A stretch of 13,628 nt of DNA. It comes from Peptostreptococcaceae bacterium (GTDB taxonomy: Bacteria > Bacillota > Clostridia > Peptostreptococcales > Anaerovoracaceae). The notes below the pieces were generated by a model. It ran no database searches. It had not been told where the DNA came from and was given only the letters and a program-made list of their open reading frames with translations. The DNA is taken from the NCBI GenBank assembly GCA_016650115.1, contig JAENWI010000019.1:1-13628 (forward strand), read 5' to 3'. Shown one piece after another: positions 1 to 8,354 of this stretch. The first letter of the stretch is position 1, and the number at the start of each line of letters is the position of its first letter. Made by a program: the position numbers and the translations under genes.

Positions 1-1
1 A

Positions 2-3000
2 AGCAGAAGGGAAATATTTGAAGAGGCCGCAGGCATAGTCAAATACAGAAGTAAGAAGTCAGAGGCTGAAAGAAAGCTTGAAGCTACAAATGTGAATCTT
101 GAAAGAGTAAATGATATTGTTTCTGAAATCGAGGGGCGAATTGGGAGTCTGAAGGATGAAAGCATAAAAGCCAAAGAGTATATTGGATTGAGAGAAACTT
201 TCAAGGATCTTGAAATTAATATTACTTTGAAGAATATAGAAAATGTTGAATTGAAGAATGAATATATCAAAGATGAGATTTCTGAGGCTTCAGTAAATAT
301 TGATGAGGTTAAGGATGAAAAAATCCTTTTAGATAAAGATTTAACTTTAGGTAGAGAAAGAAATGAAGAACTGGAGAAGCTTAATAATGAGGCCAGAGAT
401 AAGCTTCTTGTCAGCATTGAACAGATTAACAACCTGATAAATCAAACACAGCTGAACCAGGAAAAACTGGCCACAATGGGCAAAAACAATGAAAGACTTG
501 AAGGAGAAATAAAAACAATTCAGACCAAACTGTCAACCGAGACGGCAAATCTTGAAAATCTTGATGTGACGAAGAAAGAATTAGAAATAAAACTGGCAGA
601 GTTAGAGCTGGTTTTAAATGCAGGTATTAAAAATTACGCGGGTATGACGGAAAGGCTTTCAAAAGAGGCTGAAGAAATTGACGAAAAAAAGAACAACATA
701 TATAGATTGCACAGCATTGTTTCCACTAAGACTGCTGAAAAAAACAGTTTGCTTAGCTTGAAGGCCACACTGGACAGAAGAAAAGAAGTGATTTCATTTG
801 ATAAAAATGAATATGAATCCAGCAATAAGGATACTCTGCAGAATTTTGACAAAGCAAAAGAAGAAAAAGAAATTATTGAAGAAAAATTCCTGACAAGCAA
901 AGCATCTTTAATTGAAATTAGGGAACAATATAATCAGGCGTATTTAAAAGAAAAGCAGCTTGCAAATGAATTGGAGTCAATAAAATTTAATATTGGTCAA
1001 TTATCCTCAAGAAAGAAAACCATTGAAGAAATGGAATCCAATTATGAAGGGTATAATGGTGCTGTTAAGTATATTATGAGGTCACATTTAAAAGGAATTC
1101 ATGGTGTTATTGGGGAACTTATTACTGTTCCTCCAGGTTTTGAAACTGCCATTGAAACTTCTTTAGGAGCCTCTCTTCAAAATATGGTTTGTGAAGATGA
1201 CAGCAGTGCACAGGCAGCAATTCTGTCCTTGAAAGAAAATAAAGCAGGGAGACTGACATTTTTACCAATAAGTTCAATCCGGGGTACTGGGGGAACACAG
1301 GATTCAGGAATAAAAAGCTCCCAGGGATTTAAAGGTTTCGGTGTAGACTGCATTCACTTTGATCTCAAATATAAAAAAATCATGGAATATCTCTTGGGAA
1401 GAGTAGTGATTGTTGATAATTTGACAAATGCAATCCGACTTTCGAAAAGTGTTCAGGGATCTGTACGATTTGTTACACTGGAAGGTGAAATCATCAATTC
1501 AGGAGGAGCCATCACTGGTGGCGCATTTAAAAATAAAACAGCTAATCTTCTTGAGAGGAAAGCGGAAATAATAAAGCTGGGTGAAAATATAGATGTAGCA
1601 AATGCGAAAAAAATGGATATCATTGAAACCCTGGATAAGCTAAGGGATCGGATTGAAAAAGATTTATCTCTGATTCAAAATCTGGATGTATCTATCAGGG
1701 AAACAGAACTGAATTTAGTATCAAAAAATAATGAAATTTTAGCCTTAGAGAAAATTTTAAGCGGCCTTACTTCAAATCAGGAAAAGTGGTTGAGGGAACT
1801 GAGCAGCATTGAGGAAGAGAAATCCGGCGCTGATAAAATGATTTCGGAAATTGACAACTACGTGGAAAAAATCAAAACAGAAATTATTGATACAGAAGAA
1901 AAAATAGAAAATTTTATTCTTGAATATGAAGTCAAAAAAAGACAACTGGAAATAATTAATGAAGAAATAATAAAGGCGAGAATTGATGTTAACAGTTGTG
2001 AAAGTGAGAAAAATAATCTTGAATTAATTGTTGACAGAATAAAGAGTTCTGTTCAGGAACTTTCTCATGAGAAATCAATAAAAGAATCAGCATTGGCAGG
2101 TCTTGAGAAAGAAAAAGAAAATTTGATTTCGGGGCATGTCAATATAGAAGACGTTGTAGCAGGCAAGGAAGAAGAAAAAAGTAACCTGGAAATTTTCATT
2201 AGTGAGTTGATTGAAGAAAGAGGAAAACTGAATCATAGTATAAATGAAAAAACACTTCGCAAGGATACACTTGAAGAGGAATTAAGCCTGCTTCAAAGCC
2301 AAAAATATGAGCTGGAAATCAAACAGGCAAAAAATGAAACACAGCTTGAGGGTTATAAAGACAAGCTGTGGGAGGAGTTTGAAGTATCTTATATAAAGGC
2401 CATTGATTTCAAGAAAAAAGAGTTCATTATGAGTTCAGCTGTTAAAGAGAGCAGAGAAATTAAAAACAGAATGAAAGAACTTGGTGAAGTTAATATTGGA
2501 TCCATCAAAGAGTATGATGCCGTAAGTGAACGTTATGAATTTTTAACAATTCAAAGGGATGATATAGTCGGCGCTGTTGAAAGTTTGAGAAAAATTATTG
2601 AAGACATGGATAAAATTATTAGAGCAAGATTCAAAGAAAGCTTTGATAAGGTTGTTGAGAATTTTGAACTTGTATTTCAGGAAATGTTTGGCGGCGGCCA
2701 TGCTCAATTATTACTTGAAGATGAAACCAGACCTTTAGAATCCGGGATTGAAATTATTGCACAGCCACCCGGGAAAAAACTTCAGAATTTAAATTTGCTT
2801 TCAGGTGGTGAAAAAACGATGACTGCCATAGCATTGATGTTTGCTGTGCTTAAAGCAAAGCCTACACCATTCTGTATTTTGGATGAAGTTGAAGCCGCAC
2901 TGGATGATGCAAATATTGACAGATTCACAAGGTATCTTAAGAATTTTAAGGATGTTCAATTCACTTTGGTTACGCATCAAAAGGCAACGATGGAACATGC

Positions 3001-3085
3001 AGATATACTGTATGGGGTAACAATGCCTGAACAGGGAATTTCAAAGGTGATATCCTTAAAACTTGGGGATAAAATCGATTTATAG
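2..3085 (+). CDS. smc: Chromosome segregation/condensation ATPase SMC (5' end outside window)
   Basis: This is the core ATPase of the SMC-ScpAB condensin, which loads on DNA and organises the chromosome. The frame is open from base 2 and the first visible residues (RREIFEEAAGIVKYR) are the conserved SMC stretch that follows the N-terminal head. About 1027 residues are present of the usual ~1180-1190, so roughly 160 residues with the Walker A motif are cut off. A GTG at 92 is internal, not the start. Order seen: first coiled-coil arm (to ~1030), hinge (~1043-1540, beginning YEGYNGAVKYI and including GGAITGGAF), second coiled coil (~1540-2470), then the C-terminal head with the ABC signature LSGGE (2798-2812) and Walker B CILDEVEAALDDAN with its catalytic Glu at 2885-2887. 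Stop at 3085, 14 bases before ftsY. Nothing suggests damage. Family assignment is secure. Confidence 0.98.
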   Translation, partial: SRREIFEEAAGIVKYRSKKSEAERKLEATNVNLERVNDIVSEIEGRIGSLKDESIKAKEYIGLRETFKDLEINITLKNIENVELKNEYIKDEISEASVNIDEVKDEKILLDKDLTLGRERNEELEKLNNEARDKLLVSIEQINNLINQTQLNQEKLATMGKNNERLEGEIKTIQTKLSTETANLENLDVTKKELEIKLAELELVLNAGIKNYAGMTERLSKEAEEIDEKKNNIYRLHSIVSTKTAEKNSLLSLKATLDRRKEVISFDKNEYESSNKDTLQNFDKAKEEKEIIEEKFLTSKASLIEIREQYNQAYLKEKQLANELESIKFNIGQLSSRKKTIEEMESNYEGYNGAVKYIMRSHLKGIHGVIGELITVPPGFETAIETSLGASLQNMVCEDDSSAQAAILSLKENKAGRLTFLPISSIRGTGGTQDSGIKSSQGFKGFGVDCIHFDLKYKKIMEYLLGRVVIVDNLTNAIRLSKSVQGSVRFVTLEGEIINSGGAITGGAFKNKTANLLERKAEIIKLGENIDVANAKKMDIIETLDKLRDRIEKDLSLIQNLDVSIRETELNLVSKNNEILALEKILSGLTSNQEKWLRELSSIEEEKSGADKMISEIDNYVEKIKTEIIDTEEKIENFILEYEVKKRQLEIINEEIIKARIDVNSCESEKNNLELIVDRIKSSVQELSHEKSIKESALAGLEKEKENLISGHVNIEDVVAGKEEEKSNLEIFISELIEERGKLNHSINEKTLRKDTLEEELSLLQSQKYELEIKQAKNETQLEGYKDKLWEEFEVSYIKAIDFKKKEFIMSSAVKESREIKNRMKELGEVNIGSIKEYDAVSERYEFLTIQRDDIVGAVESLRKIIEDMDKIIRARFKESFDKVVENFELVFQEMFGGGHAQLLLEDETRPLESGIEIIAQPPGKKLQNLNLLSGGEKTMTAIALMFAVLKAKPTPFCILDEVEAALDDANIDRFTRYLKNFKDVQFTLVTHQKATMEHADILYGVTMPEQGISKVISLKLGDKIDL

Positions 3086-3099
3086 AGGGGATAAACAAC

Positions 3100-3996
3100 A
3101 TGGCAGTATTTCAGAAAAAATCATTTTTTGGCAGTCTTTCCCAAAAAATCGGGGACGCAATAATGGGGAGACCTTCTATTGATGAAGAATTATTGGAAGA
3201 ACTTGAGGAGATTCTTATTCAAGCAGATATAGGAATGGGAACTACTTTAAAAATAACCGAAAGTTTAAGAAATGATATTAAGAAACAATATATTTCTACA
3301 CCAGAAGGTGCTAGAGCACAGTTGCAGAACATTATCACTGAGCTTGTTGACAAGAAAGAAAGACATCTCCTGAACAAAGCTACTCCGTTGATTATTTTAA
3401 TGATTGGGGTTAACGGGGGCGGAAAAACAACTTCCATTGGAAAGCTTGCGAAGGTATGTAAAGACGAAGGCAAAACAGTACTTCTGGCTGCGGCAGATAC
3501 CTTCAGAGCAGCGGCCAGTGAACAGCTGGAGGTTTGGGGCAACCGTTCTGGAGTAAATGTCATCAGGCACAAAGAAGGAGCAGACCCTTCAGCGGTCATT
3601 TATGATGCCATTCAGTCTGCAAAAGCAAAGAAAATTGATGTTCTTATATGTGATACTGCAGGCAGACTACAGAATAAGAAGAATTTAATGATAGAGCTGG
3701 GAAAAATGAATAAGGTCATTGATAGGGAGTATCCGGAAGCAGCCAGAGAAACCTTGCTGGTACTGGATGCCACAACAGGAAAAAATGCAGTTTCACAGAC
3801 AAAAGAGTTTGGAGAAATTACGGATTTGACTGGAATCATTTTGACAAAGCTTGATGGTACCGCAAAAGGTGGTATTATAATAACTATTGCGGATGAATTT
3901 GACATGGCTGTTAAGTTTATCGGTGTGGGTGAGGGTATGAATGACTTGAAGGTATTTAACCCAGAGGAATTCGTAGGAGGAATTTTTAATGAGTAA
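3100..3996 (+). CDS. ftsY: Signal recognition particle receptor FtsY
   Basis: SRP GTPase that docks ribosome-nascent chain-SRP complexes at the membrane for SecYEG insertion. It has 298 residues: a short N-terminal stretch, a helical N domain (~25-90), then the G domain with P-loop GVNGGGKTT (103-111), DTFRAAA (133-139), DTAGR (185-189), TKLD (249-252) and the FtsY-type closing GVGE (275-278). The 'MIGVNGGGKTTSIGKLA' form and lack of an M domain separate it from Ffh. The long acidic A domain of E. coli FtsY is absent, as is usual in Gram-positives, so membrane contact probably relies on the N-terminal helix. The start follows AGAGGGG 14 bases after smc. Its last codons carry the ribosome binding site and start codon of der. 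Confidence 0.97.
   Translation: MAVFQKKSFFGSLSQKIGDAIMGRPSIDEELLEELEEILIQADIGMGTTLKITESLRNDIKKQYISTPEGARAQLQNIITELVDKKERHLLNKATPLIILMIGVNGGGKTTSIGKLAKVCKDEGKTVLLAAADTFRAAASEQLEVWGNRSGVNVIRHKEGADPSAVIYDAIQSAKAKKIDVLICDTAGRLQNKKNLMIELGKMNKVIDREYPEAARETLLVLDATTGKNAVSQTKEFGEITDLTGIILTKLDGTAKGGIIITIADEFDMAVKFIGVGEGMNDLKVFNPEEFVGGIFNE
3975..3980 (+). promoter_or_regulatory. Ribosome binding site of der inside the ftsY coding end
   Basis: AGGAGG lies 8 bases before the der ATG at 3989, wholly inside the last codons of ftsY. Because der overlaps the ftsY stop by 8 bases (ATGAGTAA), translation of der is probably coupled to termination of ftsY. It fixes the der start at 3989. Confidence 0.8.
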
Positions 3997-5314
3997 ACCA
4001 ATTGTTGCCGTAGTAGGCAGACCTAATGTGGGAAAATCTACATTTTTTAATAAAATAGTCGGGCGGAGAGTATCAATCGTTGAAGATACGCCAGGTGTAA
4101 CAAGAGACAGGATCTATGCTGAAGCAGAGTGGAGAGGGATTCAGTTTGCTTTAATAGATACAGGCGGGATTGATCCAAATACTAAGGATGTTATACTTTC
4201 ACAAATGAGAGAACAGGCAGAAATCGCCATGGATATGGCAGATGTCATACTGTTTATTGTTGATGGTAAGGATGGATTGACAGCTTCAGACAGAGAAGTG
4301 GCAAACATGCTGATGAGAACTGGGAAAAAAGTCATTCTTTTAGTCAATAAAATAGACAATCCTGGGCTTCCAGAAGATTTTTATGATTTTTATGAACTTG
4401 GTCTTGGAGAACCTATTCCAATTTCTTCAGTAAATATGCTGAATTTAGGGGATGTTCTTGACATGATTGTGGACAACTTCCCGGAATTACCTGCAGAAGA
4501 TGAGGATGAGTCGGTTAAGATTGCAGTTGTAGGCAAACCTAATGTGGGTAAATCTTCATTGATAAATGCGCTTTTAGGCGAAAACAGAGTCATTGTTTCT
4601 GAAATAGCTGGAACTACAAGAGATTCAATTGACACCCCTTTTATTAAAGGAGATGACAAATATGTTCTGATAGATACTGCCGGAATAAGAAGGAAAAGCA
4701 AAGTGAATGAACATATTGAAAGATATAGTGTAATCAGAGCCATTGCTGCGATTGAACGCTGTGATGTTTGTTTACTGATGATAGATGCTACTGAAGGAGT
4801 TACAGAACAGGATAAAAAAATTGCGGGTATTGCCCATGAGGCGGGTAAGGGAATGATTGTCGTTGTGAATAAATGGGATCTTGTTGAAAAAGAAACCAAT
4901 ACAATGAAAGAATTTCAAAAGGATATGGCAAATGAACTTCAGTTTATGTCCTATGCACCATCTGTATTTATTTCTGCAGTTACAAAACAAAGATTGACAA
5001 ATGTTATCGATATGGCTAAAGTGGTAGCTGAAAAACGTGCAATGAGAATACCTACGGGCCAATTAAACAGTTTGATTATTGATGCTGTCATGATGAATCC
5101 GACTCCTTCGGATAAGGGCAAGCATTTGAAAATTTATTATGCAACTCAGGTAGGGGTTAAGCCTCCATTGTTTTCATTTCAAGTAAATAAAAGAGATTTA
5201 ATGCATTTTTCATATGCCAGATATTTGGAAAATAAAATCAGAGCTGCATTTGGATTTGAAGGGACTTCAATTAAATTTGTATTCAGAGAAAAGGGAGAGA
5301 AGGATAATGATTAA
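3989..5314 (+). CDS. der: Ribosome-associated double GTPase Der (EngA)
   Basis: Tandem-GTPase factor needed for maturation of the 50S ribosomal subunit. The length of 441 residues is normal. GTPase domain 1: GRPNVGKS (10-17), switch residue in GVTRDR (36-41), DTGG (57-60), NKID (120-123). An acidic linker follows (~168-175), then domain 2: GKPNVGKSS (182-190), GTTRDS (208-213), DTAG (229-232), NKWD (294-297). A KH-like C-terminal domain runs from ~355 and includes the family motif MHFSYARYLENKIRAAFGFEG. One deviation: the G5 region of domain 1 reads ISSVNMLNLGDVLD where most Der proteins have SA followed by a His-Gly. The gene overlaps ftsY upstream and plsY downstream, 8 bases each, implying translational coupling along the run. 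Confidence 0.98.
   Translation: MSKPIVAVVGRPNVGKSTFFNKIVGRRVSIVEDTPGVTRDRIYAEAEWRGIQFALIDTGGIDPNTKDVILSQMREQAEIAMDMADVILFIVDGKDGLTASDREVANMLMRTGKKVILLVNKIDNPGLPEDFYDFYELGLGEPIPISSVNMLNLGDVLDMIVDNFPELPAEDEDESVKIAVVGKPNVGKSSLINALLGENRVIVSEIAGTTRDSIDTPFIKGDDKYVLIDTAGIRRKSKVNEHIERYSVIRAIAAIERCDVCLLMIDATEGVTEQDKKIAGIAHEAGKGMIVVVNKWDLVEKETNTMKEFQKDMANELQFMSYAPSVFISAVTKQRLTNVIDMAKVVAEKRAMRIPTGQLNSLIIDAVMMNPTPSDKGKHLKIYYATQVGVKPPLFSFQVNKRDLMHFSYARYLENKIRAAFGFEGTSIKFVFREKGEKDND
5293..5299 (+). promoter_or_regulatory. Ribosome binding site that sets the plsY start
   Basis: GGGAGAG lies 7 bases before the ATG at 5307, inside the der coding end. The plsY frame stays open upstream to an ATG at 5214, but that extension is deep in der, lacks a good ribosome binding site and adds charged sequence before the first membrane helix, so 5307 is preferred. 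Confidence 0.75.
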
Positions 5315-5894
5315 TATTCCTGTGATAATAACACTAATTGTTGCATATTTATTGGGGAACATTTCTCCGTCAATAATTTTGGGAAAGAAATATGGCATTG
5401 ACATCAAAAGCCAGGGAAGCGGAAATGCAGGGACAACAAATGCACTAAGAGTTCTTGGCAGAAAAGCAGGTATTATTACATTTGCTGGAGATGTTATGAA
5501 AGGTGTTGTTGCTGTTCTTTTGGGACGATATGTGGGTGGTGAAACAATTGCCATGGCTTGCGGCCTTCTTGCATTTGGCGGCCACGTTTGGCCTATTTTC
5601 TTCAGGTTTAAAGGGGGAAAAGGTGCCGCTACGGCAGTTGGGGTAATAACAGCGATAAATCCCGTTATGGGGATCGTGGTAGCGCTTGTGGTTGTAGTAA
5701 TAGTATTAATAACCAGGCGTATTTCTGTAGCTTCGATTATCTGCTCGCTGCTATTTCCTTTTATGGCTAATTTATATAATCCGGATTATTTATGGTGGTC
5801 GCTAATCATGGCGGTAATAATACTTTATAAACACAAAGAAAACATTAACAGGTTGATGAAGGGTGAAGAGCCTAAGATGAATTTTAAAAAATGA
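5307..5894 (+). CDS. plsY: Glycerol-3-phosphate acyltransferase PlsY
   Basis: Membrane enzyme that moves an acyl group from acyl-phosphate (made by PlsX) to position 1 of sn-glycerol-3-phosphate, giving lysophosphatidic acid, the first step of phospholipid synthesis. The 195 residues from the chosen start match the family's ~190-210. About five hydrophobic segments are visible. All three family motifs are present: GSGNAGTTN (37-45), KGGKGAAT (102-109) and HKENI (176-180). The start overlaps the der stop by 8 bases (ATGATTAA) with a ribosome binding site 7 bases upstream. The next gene, gpsA, makes its glycerol-3-phosphate substrate, so the pairing is functional as well as positional. Family assignment is secure; start choice is likely. 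Confidence 0.96.
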   Translation: MINIPVIITLIVAYLLGNISPSIILGKKYGIDIKSQGSGNAGTTNALRVLGRKAGIITFAGDVMKGVVAVLLGRYVGGETIAMACGLLAFGGHVWPIFFRFKGGKGAATAVGVITAINPVMGIVVALVVVVIVLITRRISVASIICSLLFPFMANLYNPDYLWWSLIMAVIILYKHKENINRLMKGEEPKMNFKK

Positions 5895-5913
5895 AGGGGT
5901 TTAGGGAAACAAA

Positions 5914-6909
5914 ATGAAAAAAATTGGAATTATTGGGGCTGGAAGCTGGGGAACGGCTTTAGCAGTTACCTTGAGTAATAAAGGGCATGCTGTAAAAATC
6001 TGGGATATTAATGAAAAACATCTGAAATCTCTTGAAGAAAAAAGAGAAAATGTTCCATTTTTACCGGGTGTGAAATTCAATGATAATATCAAGATTATAT
6101 TTAGTATTGAAGAAACGTTAAAGGATGTGGATGTTGCTCTGTTTTCAGCGCCTGCACAGCATTTCAGAGAGGCACTTAAGAGTGCATTGCCATTGCTGAG
6201 AGATGAAATGGTGATTGTTAATGTTGCCAAAGGAATTGAACAGAAGACACTGATGACTATGTCTCAAATTGCAAAGGAAATGGCGCCTGAGCTGAAATAC
6301 GTGGTTCTTTCAGGGCCTTCACATGCAGAAGAAGTAGGAATAGCGCTTCCAACAACTGTCTGCGTTTCTTCAAAAAATATTAAAACTGCAGAATATATAC
6401 AGGACATATTTATGACAGACCGATTCAGAGTCTACACAAATAGTGATGTCCTTGGAGTAGAACTTGGTGGGGCACTCAAAAACATTATTGCTCTGGGAGC
6501 TGGAATATCTGATGGAATGGGTTTTGGAGATAATGCAAAAGCTGCAATGATGACCAGAGGAATTGCAGAAATTTCAAGACTGGGAGTTAAGCTTGGTGCA
6601 GAAGCAAGTACTTTCTCAGGGCTTTCCGGAATAGGTGATTTAATAGTTACCTGTACGAGTATGCACAGCAGAAACAGACGCTGCGGCATATTGATTGGGG
6701 AAGGAATGAACCCCTCTGAAGCAACAGAAAAGATCGGCATGGTGGTAGAAGGTATGTATACAACAGAGGCAGCTTACCAGCTTTCCAGAAAAGTTAATGT
6801 TGAGATGCCTATTACAGAATGCATTTATGCAGTTATCAATGAAGAAATAGATGCAAAAGATGCAGTAATTGCTTTAATGGCAAGAGATAAAAAAAGTGAA
6901 TCCTATTAA
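5914..6909 (+). CDS. gpsA: NAD(P)-dependent glycerol-3-phosphate dehydrogenase
   Basis: Cytosolic enzyme reducing dihydroxyacetone phosphate to sn-glycerol-3-phosphate for phospholipid synthesis. It has 331 residues, the usual length. The Rossmann motif GAGSWG is at 8-13, the NVAKGIE segment with its active-site Lys at 106, LSGPSHAEEV at 132-141, and the catalytic Lys189 in GGALKNIIALGAGISDG. GDNAKAA (205-211) and the substrate-binding Arg-Asn pair in HSRNRR (251-256) follow. The start is preceded by AGGGG/AGGG sequence and lies 19 bases after plsY, so the two are almost certainly co-transcribed. Nothing unusual is seen. Confidence 0.98.
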   Translation: MKKIGIIGAGSWGTALAVTLSNKGHAVKIWDINEKHLKSLEEKRENVPFLPGVKFNDNIKIIFSIEETLKDVDVALFSAPAQHFREALKSALPLLRDEMVIVNVAKGIEQKTLMTMSQIAKEMAPELKYVVLSGPSHAEEVGIALPTTVCVSSKNIKTAEYIQDIFMTDRFRVYTNSDVLGVELGGALKNIIALGAGISDGMGFGDNAKAAMMTRGIAEISRLGVKLGAEASTFSGLSGIGDLIVTCTSMHSRNRRCGILIGEGMNPSEATEKIGMVVEGMYTTEAAYQLSRKVNVEMPITECIYAVINEEIDAKDAVIALMARDKKSESY

Positions 6910-6929
6910 GTAGAAAAGGTAAATAAATA

Positions 6930-8258
6930 ATGAGTTTGCAAAAAAGTTTTAATATTCAAACCTTCGGCTGTGCGATGAACGAGCATGATTCGGAAATAAT
7001 TGCAGGAATGCTGACATCACTTGGATATACAGATAATAAAGAGAAAAATAATGCTGATGTTGCTATTATAAACACTTGCAGCGTGAGAGACAACGCTGAC
7101 AAGAGATTTTACGGAATTCTTGGAGAACTGAAAAAAATCAAAGAAAATAATAGTGATTTTACTGTTTGTCTTTGCGGCTGTATGATGCAGCAACAGCATA
7201 TCATAGATACAGTGAAGCAAAAATATCCCTGGGTGGATATTATTTTTGGTACCCATAATATACACGAATTTCCAAAATTATTGACTTCAGTTCTTTCAGA
7301 GAAGCAGAAACTTGTAGATGTATGGGAAGAAGCCGGTGAAATAATAGAAGGACTTCCTGCGAAGCGAGATTCCCATTTCAAGGCATTTGTTAATATAATA
7401 TATGGATGCAACAATTTTTGTACCTACTGTATTGTTCCTTTTACCAGAGGCAGAGAACGAAGCAGAATGTCAGCAGATATTCTTAAAGAAGTAAATGAAT
7501 TGGTCAAAGATGGTGTGAAGGAAATCACGTTATTAGGACAAAACGTTAATTCATACAATGGAGACGTTGATTTCCCCGGATTGATTTATTTATTGGATAG
7601 TATTGAAGGGCTTGAAAGAATCAGGTTTATGACATCACATCCGAAAGATTTGTCAGACAGTCTGATACAGACATTTGCTGAATGTGAAAAATTATGCAGT
7701 TACATTCATTTACCGGTACAATCAGGTAGCACGAACGTTTTAAATAGAATGAACAGAAAATATACGAAAGAAAATTACATGAAATTAGTCGATAGATTAA
7801 GAGCAGCGAATCCAGGGATTTCTATAACAACGGATATTATCGTCGGATTCCCGGGTGAGACCGATAAGGATTTTGAAGATACATTGGATTTAGTCAAAAA
7901 AATTGAGTTTGATTCAGCTTTTACTTTCCTGTATTCTATAAGAAAAGGAACACCTGCAGAAATGTATAAGGACCAAATCCCTGAAGAGGTTAAACATGAA
8001 AGATTCAACAGATTAGTGGATTTGCTGAATGAAATATCATTGAAAAAGAATAAGGAACTGGAAGGTTGTGTCGTTAAGGTTCTGGTAGAAGGAATCAGCA
8101 AAAAAAATGAAGATTCTTTAACTGGAAGAACAGAAGGGTTCAAAATAATAAATTTCAATGGAAATAGTGAATTAATAGGCAGTATTGTTGATGTTGAGGT
8201 AATAAAAGGTAAAACGTTCAATCTAGATGGGAAATATATTCAAAAGTTCATTGTATAA
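6930..8258 (+). CDS. miaB: tRNA-2-methylthio-N6-dimethylallyladenosine synthase MiaB
   Basis: Radical-SAM methylthiotransferase that adds a 2-methylthio group to N6-isopentenyl-A37 of tRNAs reading UNN codons. It has 442 residues. The N-terminal MTTase domain carries the three ligands of the auxiliary [4Fe-4S] cluster: Cys14 (FGCAMNEHDSE), Cys50 (NTCSVRDNADKRFYG) and Cys84 (CGCMMQQ). The radical-SAM motif CxxxCxxC is at Cys160, 164 and 167. HLPVQSGS and IIVGFPGETD are conserved core stretches, and a TRAM RNA-binding domain occupies ~376-440. NTCSVRDNAD and the spacing point to MiaB rather than RimO (NTCGF) or MtaB (NTCT). The gene lies 20 bases after gpsA; AAAAGG before the start is a modest ribosome binding site. 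The usual partners miaA and mutS/mutL are not nearby. Its stop is followed at once, in the same frame, by the trpB scrap. Confidence 0.96.
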   Translation: MSLQKSFNIQTFGCAMNEHDSEIIAGMLTSLGYTDNKEKNNADVAIINTCSVRDNADKRFYGILGELKKIKENNSDFTVCLCGCMMQQQHIIDTVKQKYPWVDIIFGTHNIHEFPKLLTSVLSEKQKLVDVWEEAGEIIEGLPAKRDSHFKAFVNIIYGCNNFCTYCIVPFTRGRERSRMSADILKEVNELVKDGVKEITLLGQNVNSYNGDVDFPGLIYLLDSIEGLERIRFMTSHPKDLSDSLIQTFAECEKLCSYIHLPVQSGSTNVLNRMNRKYTKENYMKLVDRLRAANPGISITTDIIVGFPGETDKDFEDTLDLVKKIEFDSAFTFLYSIRKGTPAEMYKDQIPEEVKHERFNRLVDLLNEISLKKNKELEGCVVKVLVEGISKKNEDSLTGRTEGFKIINFNGNSELIGSIVDVEVIKGKTFNLDGKYIQKFIV

Positions 8259-8354
8259 GAAAAGAATCCAGGATTTGTTCTTGTTAATCTTAGTGGAAGA
8301 GGCGACAAGGACATGGACTTCGTTCTTGAGAAATATGGAGATAGATTAAAATAA
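8259..8354 (+). pseudogene. trpB: 3'-terminal remnant of tryptophan synthase beta (trpB)
   Basis: The 95-base gap between miaB and cls reads open in the miaB frame right after the miaB stop. It codes for about 31 residues ending at TAA 8352-8354. The central part, NLSGRGDKDMDFVLEKYG, matches the extreme C-terminus of TrpB, where NLSGRGDKD is a near-invariant closing motif. There is no start codon, no PLP lysine domain and nothing else of the ~400-residue protein, so it cannot be functional and is read as a relic of a deletion or rearrangement. The last base of its stop is the first base of the cls ATG (TAATG). It seems too long and too exact to be chance, but a database search was not possible. 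Confidence 0.82.

Noticed and set aside
92..94. GTG as a possible start of the smc gene
   Set aside because: The frame is open to the window edge and the residues before it (RREIFEEAAGIVKYR) are conserved SMC sequence, so it is internal.
3219..4001. Long open frames on the - strand opposite ftsY (up to 129 codons)
   Set aside because: They are opposite conserved coding sequence, have low-complexity Ser/Pro-rich translations typical of antisense frames, and no ribosome binding site was seen.
5214..5306. Upstream ATG extending plsY by 31 residues
   Set aside because: It lies deep in der, has no good ribosome binding site, and adds residues not typical of PlsY before the first membrane helix.
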